From Thermococcus thioreducens (lineage in GTDB: Archaea > Methanobacteriota_B > Thermococci > Thermococcales > Thermococcaceae), in assembly GCF_002214545.1 (NCBI RefSeq), contig NZ_CP015105.1, forward strand, positions 1,116,001 to 1,180,000: a DNA stretch of 64,000 nucleotides, read 5' to 3'. Under the pieces are notes generated by a model that ran no database searches, had not been told where the DNA came from, and saw only the letters and a list, made by a program, of their open reading frames with translations. A program made the translations under genes and the position numbers. Each line of letters opens with the position of its first letter. Within the stretch, counting starts at the first letter, position 1. Positions 36,558 through 45,929 of this stretch are shown here, in pieces.

Positions 36558-36995
36558 TCACAGGTCGGGAACCAGCTGGGCCATCCACCTGCCATCCGGC
36601 AGCTCCTCAATCCTCATGTCGTGGTAGGTTATCGCCTTCACCTCTTCCTTCGGCTCGTGCTTCTCGTAATCCAAGGGCTCGCCGCAGGCCTCTGCCCTGA
36701 GTTTGTAGCCGCCCCCGGTCTTCTCTATCTTGACCTTAACATCGCCGAAGACGAGGCCCTCCATGTCGTGAAGCACCAAAAGCTCCTCAAGGAAGTTGTA
36801 GAGGAGCGCCATCAGGTCCTCGCCCTCGGCCCCGACCTCACGGCATTCTTTGCTCTCGACCTTCCTCACATCAACCATCACGTCAAAGAGCGCCAGCGCA
36901 ACGGCCTCGAAAGCCTCCTCAAGGCTCTCGCCGTAGCCCCTGATGCCAATGTCGGCGGTGTGCTCGTAGTGCTCCCACTTCCTCACTTTAATCAC
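36558..36995 (-). CDS. archease
   Basis: A 145-residue archease. It has [30 protein letters not shown] near the N-terminus, where the Asp metal ligand sits, and the closing [10 protein letters not shown]. Archease activates RtcB by helping its guanylylation and turnover, and also modulates Trm4. Both client enzymes are encoded just downstream on the same strand, so this is a tRNA splicing/modification cluster. Confidence 0.93.
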   Translation of the reverse strand: MIKVRKWEHYEHTADIGIRGYGESLEEAFEAVALALFDVMVDVRKVESKECREVGAEGEDLMALLYNFLEELLVLHDMEGLVFGDVKVKIEKTGGGYKLRAEACGEPLDYEKHEPKEEVKAITYHDMRIEELPDGRWMAQLVPDL

Positions 36996-37449
36996 CTCCG
37001 AGTAGTACAGCGCTTAGCCCCTCATCTATTGAGGCATTATAAAGCCTCTTGTCTGCGGTATAGAACCTCTCTGCACCGGCGTACTTTGCCGAGGCTATCT
37101 GCAGGGCGTCCGCCTGATAGAGGTGGTATTTTTCAATCAACTTCCAGGTATCCGCCAGAATGAGGGAGTGTACCGGAACCACTTCCAGCACTCCCAGCCG
37201 TGTGAACCTCTTAATCTCGGCCAAAAAGCCCTTTTTGAGAAAGTTGAAGTTTTTCTTGCTGAGTTCTCCCCGTCTGAGCTTTTTGTCAAATACTTCCAGC
37301 ACCTCCCCTATGTTCCAGAAGCTGAAGGCCAGCTTTATCTCTCCCCTGTATGCGTCCCTGAAGAGGTCCCTCACGACCTCGCTGTCCTTTTCGCTTATAT
37401 ACCTCTTCAGGATTGCACTACTGTCCAAGTAGACGTTTTTCCCTGTCAT
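36988..37449 (-). CDS. PIN-domain toxin (VapC type)
   Basis: A 153-residue PIN protein. Acidic residues are in [24 protein letters not shown] and [15 protein letters not shown], with a final YTADKRLY. It overlaps the ribbon-helix-helix antitoxin by 32 bp upstream and archease by 8 bp downstream. The target RNA is unknown. Confidence 0.87.
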   Translation of the reverse strand: MTGKNVYLDSSAILKRYISEKDSEVVRDLFRDAYRGEIKLAFSFWNIGEVLEVFDKKLRRGELSKKNFNFLKKGFLAEIKRFTRLGVLEVVPVHSLILADTWKLIEKYHLYQADALQIASAKYAGAERFYTADKRLYNASIDEGLSAVLLGGD

Positions 37450-37678
37450 CTCTCATCTCCCTCAGGAGCTTTTCAGTGCTCTCTCCACCAACTTTCAGCG
37501 GTTCAAACCACAGGGGAACCTCTGAGTCGTCAACATCCCTAAGGACTTCGTTTATTAGGTAGTTCACGAGGGCCTCCTCCAGGAGTTTGCTGACCTCACT
37601 CTTCTCCCTATGGGCGAGTTCCTTAAACTCCCCCCACAGTTCCTCATCGATATAAACGCTGGTCTTCACCCTGCCCAT
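37418..37678 (-). CDS. ribbon-helix-helix antitoxin (VapB type)
   Basis: An 86-residue protein beginning with a ribbon-helix-helix pattern (VKTSVYIDEELWGEFKELAHREKSEVSKLLEEAL) that dimerises and binds DNA, followed by a charged C-terminal tail that would block the PIN protein. It is very likely autoregulated: a GGTAATTACC palindrome (37691-37700) lies between its TATA box (37707-37716) and ATG. Confidence 0.87.
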   Translation of the reverse strand: MGRVKTSVYIDEELWGEFKELAHREKSEVSKLLEEALVNYLINEVLRDVDDSEVPLWFEPLKVGGESTEKLLREMRDDREKRLLGQ

Positions 37679-37690
37679 AATACCACCGTA

Positions 37691-37716
37691 GGTAATTACC
37701 GACTTAGGTATATAAA
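37691..37716 (-). promoter_or_regulatory. promoter and operator of the RHH antitoxin gene
   Basis: The minus-strand TATA box TTTATATACC occupies 37707-37716. The perfect palindrome GGTAATTACC follows at 37691-37700, between TATA and the expected transcript start near 37686. Ribbon-helix-helix antitoxins usually repress through such a site. Confidence 0.6.
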
Positions 37717-37769
37717 CCCATCGAAACCGTTAATTAGACCGGGATCTTTAATCTTCCAGAGGTGAGAAA

Positions 37770-38627
37770 ATGAGGGAGATAACGCCTCGGAAAATAATCG
37801 AGATGAAGGGGAAGGAAAGGATAGCCATGATAACCGCTTACGATTACCCCTCAGCGCTCATAGCTGACAGAGCAGGCATGGACATAATCTTCATCGGTGA
37901 TTCTCTGGGAATGGTTGTCTACGGAGAACCCAATACATTGAACGTCACGATGGATCAGATGATATTCCACACCAAGGCCGTGGCAAAGGCCGTCAAAAGG
38001 GCGCTCGTCCTGGCTGACATGCCCTTCGGCAGCTACGAGATCGATACCGACGAGGGCGTTAGAAACGCCGTAAGGCTCATTCAGGCCGGGGCGGATGCGG
38101 TGAAGATAGAAGGCGGTTACGACCACAGGAAGCTCGTGAGGAAGCTGGTCCGCATGGGCATCCCGGTGATGGGGCACACGGGACTCACACCGCAGCGCTA
38201 CCTCCGCCTCGGCGGCTACCGGCTGATGGGAGAGACTGAAGAGGAGATTGAGGAGATCCTCCGCGATGCCAGGGCACTTGAGAAGGCCGGCGCTTTTGCC
38301 GTCGTCCTTGAGTTTACCCTCGCAGATGTGGCCAAGCTCGTCACAGAAGAGGTCTCGATTCCTACCATCGGAATCGGTGCCGGGCCCTACGTTGATGGAC
38401 AGGTTCTCGTCTGGCACGACCTCCTGGGAATCTACGAAAACACGCCCCCCTTCGTGAAGAAATACGCCGACATCGGTGGGATGATAAGACTTGCCCTTGA
38501 GAGCTACCGCGAGGAAGTAAAAGATGGAAGATTCCCGGCAAGGGAACACTACTGGGAGTTCCTCGATAAGGACGACTTCCGGAGAAAAGCCCAGAGGGTC
38601 CTCGAAAGGCTCGGAGAGGATGAGTAG
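37770..38627 (+). CDS. panB: 3-methyl-2-oxobutanoate hydroxymethyltransferase PanB
   Basis: A 285-residue PanB of normal length. It shows [32 protein letters not shown] with the metal Asp, [32 protein letters not shown] and [17 protein letters not shown]. It makes ketopantoate for coenzyme A. Archaea use pantoate kinase and phosphopantothenate synthetase after this step; those genes are not in the window. GAGGTGAG precedes the ATG. Confidence 0.96.
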   Translation: MREITPRKIIEMKGKERIAMITAYDYPSALIADRAGMDIIFIGDSLGMVVYGEPNTLNVTMDQMIFHTKAVAKAVKRALVLADMPFGSYEIDTDEGVRNAVRLIQAGADAVKIEGGYDHRKLVRKLVRMGIPVMGHTGLTPQRYLRLGGYRLMGETEEEIEEILRDARALEKAGAFAVVLEFTLADVAKLVTEEVSIPTIGIGAGPYVDGQVLVWHDLLGIYENTPPFVKKYADIGGMIRLALESYREEVKDGRFPAREHYWEFLDKDDFRRKAQRVLERLGEDE

Positions 38628-39293
38628 ATGCTGAAGGGCAGAATGATTCCCGTCATCATACCCGCCTACAACGAGGAGACGAGGCTCCCGAAGGTCCTTG
38701 AGAGTATTCCCGACTTCGTTGACGAGGTTATAGTCGTTGACGACGGCTCAAGCGATGGAACGTATAAGGTGGCCAAAGCGTTTTCCGAGAAGGACCCCAG
38801 GATAAAGGCCATCAGGCTGAAGAAAAACTGCGGCAAAGGCTGTGCAATGCGTGAGGGGATAAACCACTCCAGCGGCGACGTTGTGGTCTTTATGGACGCC
38901 GACGGCCAGCACAAACCTGGGGAGATAATCAAGCTCGTTGAGCCGGTAGTCTCGGGCAACGCGGATATGGTAATCGGCGCCAGAAAGGGGGACGTTAGCC
39001 AGAGGCCCATTCACAGAAGGCTCAGCAACATAATAACGACTCGCCTCATACGCCTCAAGCTGCGGCAGTACGTCTACGACACTCAGAGCGGCTTCAGGGC
39101 GTTCAGCAGGCAATTCCTTCCGGAGATAGAGAGCGACCGCTACGAGGTCGAAACCGAGATGCTGATAAAGGCCGCCAAGATGGGGGCCCGAATAAAAGAA
39201 GTGCCGGTGAGCATGATATATGACCCCAGCAGAGAGGGACGTTTCGGAATAAGGGATGTCTTTCGCTTCATTGGTGCCTTGCTCCGGTTCTGA
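38628..39293 (+). CDS. family 2 glycosyltransferase (dolichol-phosphate mannosyl/glucosyltransferase type)
   Basis: A 221-residue GT-A enzyme with IIPAYNEETRLPKVLESIP, VVDDGSSDGTYKVA, the metal-binding MDADGQHKPGEI and DTQSGFRAFSRQFL. It lacks membrane helices, like the short dolichol-phosphate mannose/glucose synthases. It probably loads a sugar on dolichol phosphate for N-glycans or surface polymers. The start immediately follows the panB stop. Confidence 0.85.
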   Translation: MLKGRMIPVIIPAYNEETRLPKVLESIPDFVDEVIVVDDGSSDGTYKVAKAFSEKDPRIKAIRLKKNCGKGCAMREGINHSSGDVVVFMDADGQHKPGEIIKLVEPVVSGNADMVIGARKGDVSQRPIHRRLSNIITTRLIRLKLRQYVYDTQSGFRAFSRQFLPEIESDRYEVETEMLIKAAKMGARIKEVPVSMIYDPSREGRFGIRDVFRFIGALLRF

Positions 39294-40125
39294 GTTCGCT
39301 CTCCACCTTTACCGCGCCCAGTGTTCCCAGGGTAATAAGGAGGAAACCGAGGGCGTGGTAAATGGTAAAGCTCTCGCCGAGCAGGACGCCCAGCCCTATT
39401 GCAACCGCAGGGGCGGGCGTTATTATGGCTGTGGCCTTGGATAGGTTGATGAGCTTTATCGACCTGTACCAGACCAGCTGGCCGAGGGCTATGACGAGGC
39501 CCTCTGCAATCACGAAGGCAGAAAACTCAAATCCCGTGACAACCGCCAGCGGGAATAGCAGGAGGAAGCCGAAGGTATTCCTAAGGGCCGCTATCATTGG
39601 CGGGCTGTAAGGCAGCCTTTTGGCTATAACGTGGCCGAGCTGCCAGAACAGCGGGACGAGGAGAAGAAGGAAATCTCCAAGATGGAGTTCAAGAGAGCGC
39701 CCCTGGAGTATCACGATGGCCAGCCCTGTGATGATAGCTAAGGAATAGGCGATAAGCCTCCGTGTTATCTTTTCCCCCAGGAACAGCCAGGAGAGAATGA
39801 AAGAGAACAGAACTTCGCTCCGGGTTATCAGGGCGGCGTTTATGGCCGTGCTCATCCGCGCTCCAAAGGAGTACGCCAGATAGGCGAGCGCAGTGCCGAA
39901 GAGCCCCATTAAAAATGCCCCCCATAGGTTACCCCTATTGTTACTTACCTCCCTCCATGTCCCTTTCCAGAAAAGACCGCCCCAGAGGAGAAGCGATGCA
40001 ACGAGGGCAGAGAACGCCGCGAAGCTTATTGGATTTGAGGGATTGGACTTTATCACCACGGGCTCAAGGCCGTAGATGAAGGTCCCGGTTATCGCAAAGA
40101 GTACTCCCGCGGATTCCCTTTTCAT
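39268..40125 (-). CDS. EamA-family drug/metabolite transporter
   Basis: A DMT transporter of 285 residues with ten hydrophobic segments in two EamA repeats (about residues 5-140 and 145-280). The frame extends to 40299, but ATG 40125 has GGTGAG 4 bases upstream and gives the normal family length. Direction and substrate are unknown. It overlaps the glycosyltransferase 3' end by 26 bp in convergent orientation. Confidence 0.85.
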   Translation of the reverse strand: MKRESAGVLFAITGTFIYGLEPVVIKSNPSNPISFAAFSALVASLLLWGGLFWKGTWREVSNNRGNLWGAFLMGLFGTALAYLAYSFGARMSTAINAALITRSEVLFSFILSWLFLGEKITRRLIAYSLAIITGLAIVILQGRSLELHLGDFLLLLVPLFWQLGHVIAKRLPYSPPMIAALRNTFGFLLLFPLAVVTGFEFSAFVIAEGLVIALGQLVWYRSIKLINLSKATAIITPAPAVAIGLGVLLGESFTIYHALGFLLITLGTLGAVKVESELRTGARHQ

Positions 40126-40368
40126 ATGCTCACCTTCGCCCTCCATCTTAAAAAATCCACGGAAAAATTTTTCAGAGCTGAGGGCCTTCCTGTCAACCGG
40201 AAGCAGAAGTAAGCCCCCCATATCTTGGATTTTGTCCAAGACCGTGGGTATGTTCCAGATTGTGGAAATAGTGGTAACAAAAAAGAATAAAACTAACACT
40301 TAAAGTCACAATGTTTAAATACATCGATAACAAGGTTAAAACTGGGGATGGGGGTGGCGGCGATAACA

Positions 40369-40785
40369 ATGGGCCCACTCACGATGAAGCGTATTGAAGC
40401 CCTGGGGTTCACGATTCTTGTTGTGGGGCTCATTTTGGTAGCCGCCACCCTATGGGGAGCCTCATACAGTTTTCAGGAAAACGTCGTCATATCCTCCGGA
40501 GGTTACTACGTTTACAAACTTGAGGGCTACGACTGGAGCGTAATTCAATTCTCGATAAAGTCCACCGAACCCGTAACGGTATGCATCACTGATGAAGTTG
40601 GGCTTAGAATACTGAAATCAGGGGACGGTGCTCTGTGCCTCTTCAAAGTGGACGACACGACCAGCGTTGAAAAGATCTGGCGGTTCCCCAAGGACGGACC
40701 CATGTACATGATCATCATCCCCGAGTCAAACGGGGGGCCAGTTTCTGTCTCCATCCATGTGAAGGGTGGACTGGTTCTCTGGTGA
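40369..40785 (+). CDS. small membrane-anchored protein with an external beta domain
   Basis: A protein of about 138 residues with one N-terminal membrane segment (LGFTILVVGLILVAATLWGA). The rest, about 100 residues, is beta-rich and probably extracellular (YYVYKLEGYDWSV, VTVCITDEVGLRIL, PMYMIIIPESNG). I know no family. Starts at 40348, 40369 and 40384 are possible; GGCGAT before 40369 and a TATA box (TTTAAATAC, about 40314-40322) favour 40369 or 40348. Confidence 0.6.
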   Translation: MGPLTMKRIEALGFTILVVGLILVAATLWGASYSFQENVVISSGGYYVYKLEGYDWSVIQFSIKSTEPVTVCITDEVGLRILKSGDGALCLFKVDDTTSVEKIWRFPKDGPMYMIIIPESNGGPVSVSIHVKGGLVLW

Positions 40786-40805
40786 TTCCCCCAACTGTGG
40801 GAACC
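40781..40805 (+). terminator. hairpin after the small membrane protein
   Basis: GGT..TTCCC and GGGAACC pair across CCAACTGT with a two-base bulge; the stem overlaps the stop codon. No strong T-run follows, so termination is not certain. Confidence 0.35.
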
Positions 40806-40882
40806 TAAAAAAGCACCCACCGAGATGCTGTTCTGGATAGGTTTTCACTCAGAACTGGCCGGAAAAACCGGAAGGACGATTG

Positions 40883-40959
40883 TGGAGCCGGGAGCGGGAT
40901 TTGAACCCGCGACCTGCGGATTACGAGTCCGCCGCCCTGCCGAGCTAGGCTACCCCGGC
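40883..40959 (-). tRNA. tRNA-Thr (anticodon CGU)
   Basis: The minus strand folds as a full tRNA from GCCGGGG at 40959. The anticodon stem-loop is GCGGA-CUCGUAA-UCCGC with anticodon CGU at 40925-40923, and the T arm is GCGGGUUCAAAUCCCGC. The acceptor strand is UCCCGGC with discriminator U and an encoded CCA (40885-40883). There is no intron. It reads ACG threonine codons. A TATA-like element lies at about 40984-40995, and a T5 run follows the 3' end at 40863-40867. Confidence 0.96.
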
Positions 40960-40998
40960 ACCCGATGTTAAGGTTCACGGGAAGTTTATAAGTTTTTC

Positions 40999-41814
40999 TC
41001 AGGGGGTAGGCAGGAGGCCGTTTATAATCTCCAGCCACCTATCGGGGCTGGTTGCAACTATAAGAACCAAAACCGCGAGGAGGAAGTTCACCACGGTTAC
41101 CTTTCTCAGGGAAGCAATTTCCAGGTTATAGAGTGTCTCCGGAATCCTGGTGTTTTTGCCCTCAGTAACTCTGGATATGAGAACGCCGAGAGCCATACCT
41201 GCCAGAACATCATAGATCCAGTGGTGGCCGAGAAAGAGTGTGGCAAAGGGTATCAGGGTGTTCACGAGTATAATCGCTTTTCCTCCGAGATTCTTCCTGT
41301 ACTTCCAGACGGTAATTATGTTTATCGTAATGATGGTGTTGTGGAGAGATGGCAAGACAAACTCCTGCCGGGTCAGGAGAGTGTTCGAGGAGTTGTAACC
41401 TGGAAGGTTATAGACGATGTGGGGGGCGTATATGTGGACAACGAGATATACGGCACCGGCTGTGATATAGGCCGCCAGATATCGGATGAACAGTTCATCG
41501 GATGCCGCCAAGTCCCCTTTATAAAGAAGCAGGTACGCAACTGCCAGTGCTATGGATCCAGTAAAGCCGAGGTAATAAACAGCCGTAAAGAAGGAGTACA
41601 TGAGGGGAATGCCCTTTGTAAATTCCACCAGTCCAACCACGAATTCCCTTGAGGTTAGGGGAAGTCTCAGAAACTCGTTCGTGACGTCAACGCTCCAGCG
41701 GCCGATGATTCCGTACAGAACTCCGAAGGCTATCCACCCAAAGTAGCTCAGGAAAAAGGCGTTGAGCCTGATGAGCACTTCCGGATCGTGGAGACGGCGC
41801 TGAAGCAGGTTCAT
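40999..41814 (-). CDS. PAP2-superfamily membrane phosphatase
   Basis: A 271-residue membrane protein with about six to seven hydrophobic segments. LPSLHNT (about residue 158) and LGHHWIYDVLAGMALG (about residue 206) match the second and third PAP2 phosphatase motifs; the first motif is not clear. Such proteins remove phosphate from lipid phosphates or transfer headgroups. Substrates in archaea would be isoprenoid or dolichol phosphates. It is divergent from the HAD gene. Confidence 0.78.
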   Translation of the reverse strand: MNLLQRRLHDPEVLIRLNAFFLSYFGWIAFGVLYGIIGRWSVDVTNEFLRLPLTSREFVVGLVEFTKGIPLMYSFFTAVYYLGFTGSIALAVAYLLLYKGDLAASDELFIRYLAAYITAGAVYLVVHIYAPHIVYNLPGYNSSNTLLTRQEFVLPSLHNTIITINIITVWKYRKNLGGKAIILVNTLIPFATLFLGHHWIYDVLAGMALGVLISRVTEGKNTRIPETLYNLEIASLRKVTVVNFLLAVLVLIVATSPDRWLEIINGLLPTP

Positions 41815-41922
41815 GCCTTTTACCCCCGAGTAGTCAAACCTTTAATTACCCGCTCTTGGATACACTACCGCCTTGGACTCCAACCCTTAAAAACCTTGCA
41901 CCCAATTATCACCGGTGGGAGC

Positions 41923-42369
41923 ATGGAGATACCAAACTACGGCAGGATTGAATTCCGGGCTGTTCTCTTTGACCTCAACGGAACCCTTGGAGAGAGCGGA
42001 AGGGTAGATGACGAAGTCAAGCATCTCCTTGAAAGGCTCGCAGACAGATACACGGTCGTCGTTCTGAGCGCCGATACATTTGGAACCCTGGAGGACGAGC
42101 TGAGGGGCCTTCCAGTGAGGATCGAGAGAGTTTCCAGCGGTACTGAGAAGGCCAGGATAGCCGAGGGCTACAAACCCTATGCCGCGGTCGGCAACGGCAA
42201 CAACGATGTGGCGATGCTTGAGGGGGCAGAGCTGGCTTTCTGCGTGATAGGGCCGGAGGGGGCGAGTATAGATGCCCTCCTCGCCAGCGACGTAGTGGTG
42301 AGGGACGTTAAGGACGCCATAGGCATGATCCTCGACGAGAAAAAGCTCATAGCTACGCTCAGAGGGTGA
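41923..42369 (+). CDS. HAD-superfamily hydrolase
   Basis: A small HAD protein of 148 residues from ATG 41923, which has GGTGGGAGC directly before it. The nucleophile motif is LFDLNGTLG (DxN rather than the usual DxD), then VVLSADTF and VGNGNNDVAMLEGAELAF with the acidic metal-binding pair. DxN-type HAD proteins of this size resemble soluble P-type ATPase-like phosphatases (COG4087). The substrate is unknown. The IMPACT-family gene follows after 7 bp. Confidence 0.75.
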   Translation: MEIPNYGRIEFRAVLFDLNGTLGESGRVDDEVKHLLERLADRYTVVVLSADTFGTLEDELRGLPVRIERVSSGTEKARIAEGYKPYAAVGNGNNDVAMLEGAELAFCVIGPEGASIDALLASDVVVRDVKDAIGMILDEKKLIATLRG

Positions 42370-42376
42370 GATAAAC

Positions 42377-43000
42377 GTGAAAACGCTGAGAGGAGTCGGG
42401 ACGGCGGAGCTGGTGATCAAAAAGTCGGTTTTCATAGGCTACGCCTCGCCCGCGAAGACGGAAGAAGAGGCCAAAGCCTTCATATCAAAAATCAAAGCCC
42501 ACCACAGCGACGCAACGCACAACGTCTCAGCATACCTCATCAACGACGGAAAGAACTTTGCGGTCAGATACGATGACGACGGCGAGCCCAAAGGCTCTGC
42601 CGGGAAACCGGTTCTCAAGGTTATCCAGAATAAAGGCCTGAGCAATGTTGTGGTCGTTGTTACCCGATACTTCGGCGGCATAAAACTCGGCTACGGCGGG
42701 CTTGTTAAGGCTTACAGCGACACTGCAAGCCTTGCCATCGAAAACGCTGATATCATCGAAGTTTACGAGACGGAGCGCTTCCAGGTTACATTCCCCTACA
42801 GCCTCTTTCACCCCGTCAGAGATACCGTTAAGAATTCCGGAGGAAGGGTCGTTGGGGAGGATTACGGCGAGCTGGTGACGTTCACCGTTGAGACGAGGAA
42901 GGGCGAAGCTGAGAAGCTGATGGAACTTTTGACGGAGAGGACGAAGGGGAGGGTAAGGCTGAGGAAGCTCTTCATGAGTTCGTTTGAGGGGAGCCTCTGA
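42377..43000 (+). CDS. IMPACT/YigZ family protein
   Basis: A 207-residue IMPACT-family (UPF0029) protein. The N-terminal domain has KKSVFIGYASPAKTEEEA, DDDGEPKGSAGKPVL and VVVTRYFGGIKLGYGGLVKAYSD, the family signature; the C-terminal 70 residues form the second ferredoxin-like domain. Bacterial YigZ and eukaryotic IMPACT bind nucleic acids or ribosomes and help in stress translation; the archaeal role is not established. Confidence 0.88.
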   Translation: MKTLRGVGTAELVIKKSVFIGYASPAKTEEEAKAFISKIKAHHSDATHNVSAYLINDGKNFAVRYDDDGEPKGSAGKPVLKVIQNKGLSNVVVVVTRYFGGIKLGYGGLVKAYSDTASLAIENADIIEVYETERFQVTFPYSLFHPVRDTVKNSGGRVVGEDYGELVTFTVETRKGEAEKLMELLTERTKGRVRLRKLFMSSFEGSL

Positions 43001-43005
43001 GTTTT

Positions 43006-43053
43006 TTACATGCCATGTAAATTACATGGGGTGTAAATTACATCCCGTGTAAA
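43006..43053. repeat. three tandem 16-bp palindromic repeats between convergent genes
   Basis: Three copies of TTACATNNNNTGTAAA lie head to tail at 43006-43021, 43022-43037 and 43038-43053. Centres are GCCA, GGGG and CCCG. The outer bases extend to T6 on the left and A5 on the right, so the array is itself an inverted structure flanked by T-runs for both incoming transcripts. It could be a bidirectional terminator or a protein-binding array. Confidence 0.7.
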
Positions 43054-43061
43054 AATCCAAG

Positions 43062-45758
43062 TCAGTCATCCTTGCTCTTGGAGGGGAACCTTTCCAGAAC
43101 TTTTTCCCAGACCCTTATCGCGGCCCACTTATCCAAAAACTCGTTGAAGGTGCCGCACTTCGGTGAGAGAACGCAGACGGGACAGCCGTCCTTACAAGGG
43201 CAGGAACGGAGATGTTCAAGGCTCTTCTCCATCAGCCTCTCGGCGTTCTCGTAGAGTATGGGAGCCAAGCCACTCCCCCCTTCGTTGCCGTCGTAGATGA
43301 ACACGACCGGCCTTCCAGCGTGAGGTAAACTAGGAAAGCTCGCATAGCTGTAGCCACCGAGCTCCCTGCTGTCCACGTAGGTGAATATGGGGGCAATTTT
43401 TATCATGTTGTGCTCTATCGCATGCAAAGCGGAGCCGATTCCGTCTTTGCTGTCGACCATCTTCTTTATCGCGAAGGCCAGCTCTTCATCGCTGATTCCA
43501 AGCCTCTGAAGGGTATCACCTATGGTTTTCCTTATGACGTGGGTGGTAGTGCCTAGGTAGAGCGGAAAGAGCTTCCTCCGGTCGAGGTTGCTGTAAAGGA
43601 TAAATGCAGGGTCTTCAAAGCCTTTCTCGATCGCCACGTTGAAGAACTCCCTGAACTCCTCACTCGCGACTTCCCTTATCGAGTCGGGAAAGACGAGCCA
43701 TATTCCCTCCGTCTCAAACTCCCTGACGTAGGGTTCCTTCAGCTCAACTTTCGCAAACTTCTCCCAGTTGAGGATCGAAAAGTCCTCCTCATTGACCCTC
43801 TCACCTGTCATTGGGGAATATATTTCGGCCCGAAGGATTCCGCTTTCCTTCAGCTTCAAGATCTCCTTAACGTAGTTCCCGGTGTCGGCCCCCTTGACGG
43901 CGAAGCCGGTGTAAACGTGTCTAACCCTCAGCCTGCCGAGGTGCACCTCAACTCCCCTGTAGGTTTTCTCCCCCCTGCTCTCCAGTATCTCGACCTCCTC
44001 CCTCTTGGCCACGAATGTTTCCACGTCCCAGAAGCGGTTTAAGGGCTTTGCAAAGACAAAGTGAAACTTTCCGAGCGCGAGTCTGTCCCTGGCCATGTAG
44101 AGCTCTCCCCTTGAGAAGTATGCCATTCCCGGGAGGAGAGAGCGGTGATATTCATCCGAATCAACTTCCTCGATTATATACCCCTTGAGCTTGAGCCAGT
44201 TTACGAAGTTGAGCAGCTCCCTGAGCGAGGATTTCTCCATCAGTTTGCCCTTTATCCATGGCTCATCCTTAACCAGGAAAAACGTTTCGTCGCTCGCCGT
44301 CCTCAGGGAGGAGTAGCTGAAAGCGGGCTTCCTCAGACGAACTTCAAGTTTGCCCGTGAGCGGATTTTTCTTCAGGTCCGCCTTCCGTTCGATAACAAGC
44401 TTCTCCATGACTTTCCTCTCGAACTCATCAAGCTCGTCCCAGTCCACTATTCCCAGCTCCGTGAGGAGGTAGTGGAGGTGCTTTTCCGCTATGCGCTCGT
44501 TCTCCAAGTTGACTGGCATGTACTCTATTATCCCCCTCCCCAGCCTCTCAACGAGCTCGTCGAAGTGTTCCCTGTAGTAGTAGTCGAGGCCGTTCTTCCT
44601 GAGGACTACGGCGTTCAAGGCTTCCCTTTCAGTCTTTCTCCCGGCCCGACCAAAGCGCTGAATCAGCGAAAAGAGCCCGTCCGGGGGAATTCCGTAGTTG
44701 ATGACGGCATCGAGGTCGCCGATGTCTATGCCGAGCTCAAGGGCGTTGGTCGTCAGGAGAACGAGCAGCTTGCCCTCCTTGAAGTCCCGTTCTATCTCCC
44801 AGCGGACGTTCCTGGGCAGTGTTCCTTTGTAGGTGGTCACCTTCGAGAAAACCTTTGAACCAAGGAGGAAGCGAAGGAGCTTCTCCGTCCCTTTACGCGA
44901 GTCGAAGAAGACGAGAGTCTTGATCTTCTTTTCGGCGAGCCTCTCCACAACGGCCCTCAAAAGCTGTCTCTCGTCAAGGTTCTTGGGCTCGAAGAGGATT
45001 AAGTACCGCCTCGGGAAGGGGTTGGTGGCGTGGCTTATTGCACTGAACCTCCTCCTGAAGAGCTTCTCGGCAAACCCCCGTGGGTTTCTTAGTGTCGCTG
45101 AGAGGGCCATTATTTGAGGCTTCGCGCCGAGGTGCTTGAGCCTGAAGTCGAGGCGGCGGAAGAGGTACGCAAAGTTGCTCCCGAAGACGCCGCGGTAAAC
45201 GTGGAGCTCGTCCACGACGAGATAGCGGAGGTTTCTGAGGAGCCACTCGTAGTCGCGCCATCTCCGCAAAATGTTGTAGTGGAGCATATCCGGCGTTGTA
45301 AAGATAACCCTCGGCTTCTCGCGGATTAAAGTTCTCCTCTCCTCCCACGGAATGTCTCCGGTCAACATCCTCGCGCTAACGAGCTTTCCGGTGAGACGGT
45401 AGAAGACGAGGTTCTGGAGGGAGAACTTTTCAAGCTGGTTGTTTATGAGGGCCCTCGTGGGGTATATGAGCAGATAAGTTGCACGGGGATCGGAGAGGTA
45501 GGAATCAAAAATGGCCAGCCGGAATATCTCGCTCTTGCCACTGGCGGTCGGGGTTGTTACAACGATGTTCCTCCCGGAGTACAGCCTTTCGAGGGCCTCG
45601 ACCTGGTGGCGGTAGGGCCTAAAGCCGAGTTCTCCAAGGAGGGCGTTAATCTCAGGGTTGTTGAATTGAAAATCGCCGAACTCACCGTCCTTTGGCGGAA
45701 AAACCTGAACCCTCGCTATCTCCGACTTGAGGGGTCTGAGGGTCTCGAAGAGTGACAT
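43062..45758 (-). CDS. DEAD/DEAH helicase of the Hrq1/MrfA (DUF1998) type
   Basis: An 898-residue superfamily 2 helicase. It has VTTPTASGKSEIFR (motif I), LVVDELHVYRG (a DELH box), SATLRNPRG, LLTTNALELGIDIGDLDA and QRFGRAGRKTER. The C-terminal DUF1998 region ends in a Cys cluster SCPCKDGCPVCVLSPKCG. This architecture is that of bacterial MrfA and fungal Hrq1, 3'-5' helicases that help repair mitomycin and cross-link damage. ATG 45758 is chosen because a TATA-like TTTTTTAG about 27 bp upstream predicts a leaderless mRNA; the frame extends to 45887. Confidence 0.88.
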   Translation of the reverse strand: MSLFETLRPLKSEIARVQVFPPKDGEFGDFQFNNPEINALLGELGFRPYRHQVEALERLYSGRNIVVTTPTASGKSEIFRLAIFDSYLSDPRATYLLIYPTRALINNQLEKFSLQNLVFYRLTGKLVSARMLTGDIPWEERRTLIREKPRVIFTTPDMLHYNILRRWRDYEWLLRNLRYLVVDELHVYRGVFGSNFAYLFRRLDFRLKHLGAKPQIMALSATLRNPRGFAEKLFRRRFSAISHATNPFPRRYLILFEPKNLDERQLLRAVVERLAEKKIKTLVFFDSRKGTEKLLRFLLGSKVFSKVTTYKGTLPRNVRWEIERDFKEGKLLVLLTTNALELGIDIGDLDAVINYGIPPDGLFSLIQRFGRAGRKTEREALNAVVLRKNGLDYYYREHFDELVERLGRGIIEYMPVNLENERIAEKHLHYLLTELGIVDWDELDEFERKVMEKLVIERKADLKKNPLTGKLEVRLRKPAFSYSSLRTASDETFFLVKDEPWIKGKLMEKSSLRELLNFVNWLKLKGYIIEEVDSDEYHRSLLPGMAYFSRGELYMARDRLALGKFHFVFAKPLNRFWDVETFVAKREEVEILESRGEKTYRGVEVHLGRLRVRHVYTGFAVKGADTGNYVKEILKLKESGILRAEIYSPMTGERVNEEDFSILNWEKFAKVELKEPYVREFETEGIWLVFPDSIREVASEEFREFFNVAIEKGFEDPAFILYSNLDRRKLFPLYLGTTTHVIRKTIGDTLQRLGISDEELAFAIKKMVDSKDGIGSALHAIEHNMIKIAPIFTYVDSRELGGYSYASFPSLPHAGRPVVFIYDGNEGGSGLAPILYENAERLMEKSLEHLRSCPCKDGCPVCVLSPKCGTFNEFLDKWAAIRVWEKVLERFPSKSKDD

Positions 45759-45929
45759 GAAGATAAATTCGGTGGGATAGCTAAAAAAGTAGCGGGCACC
45801 TGCCGTAGAAACATGACGTTTTGAAGCGGCTGTGATATGGCGAGGGGAACTGCCTGGACTTTCGGATAAGAAGGAAACAACCCGCAACCCTTTAAAAGGG
45901 CTTTCGGTAGGCTAAGTCGGTGGTGAGTG

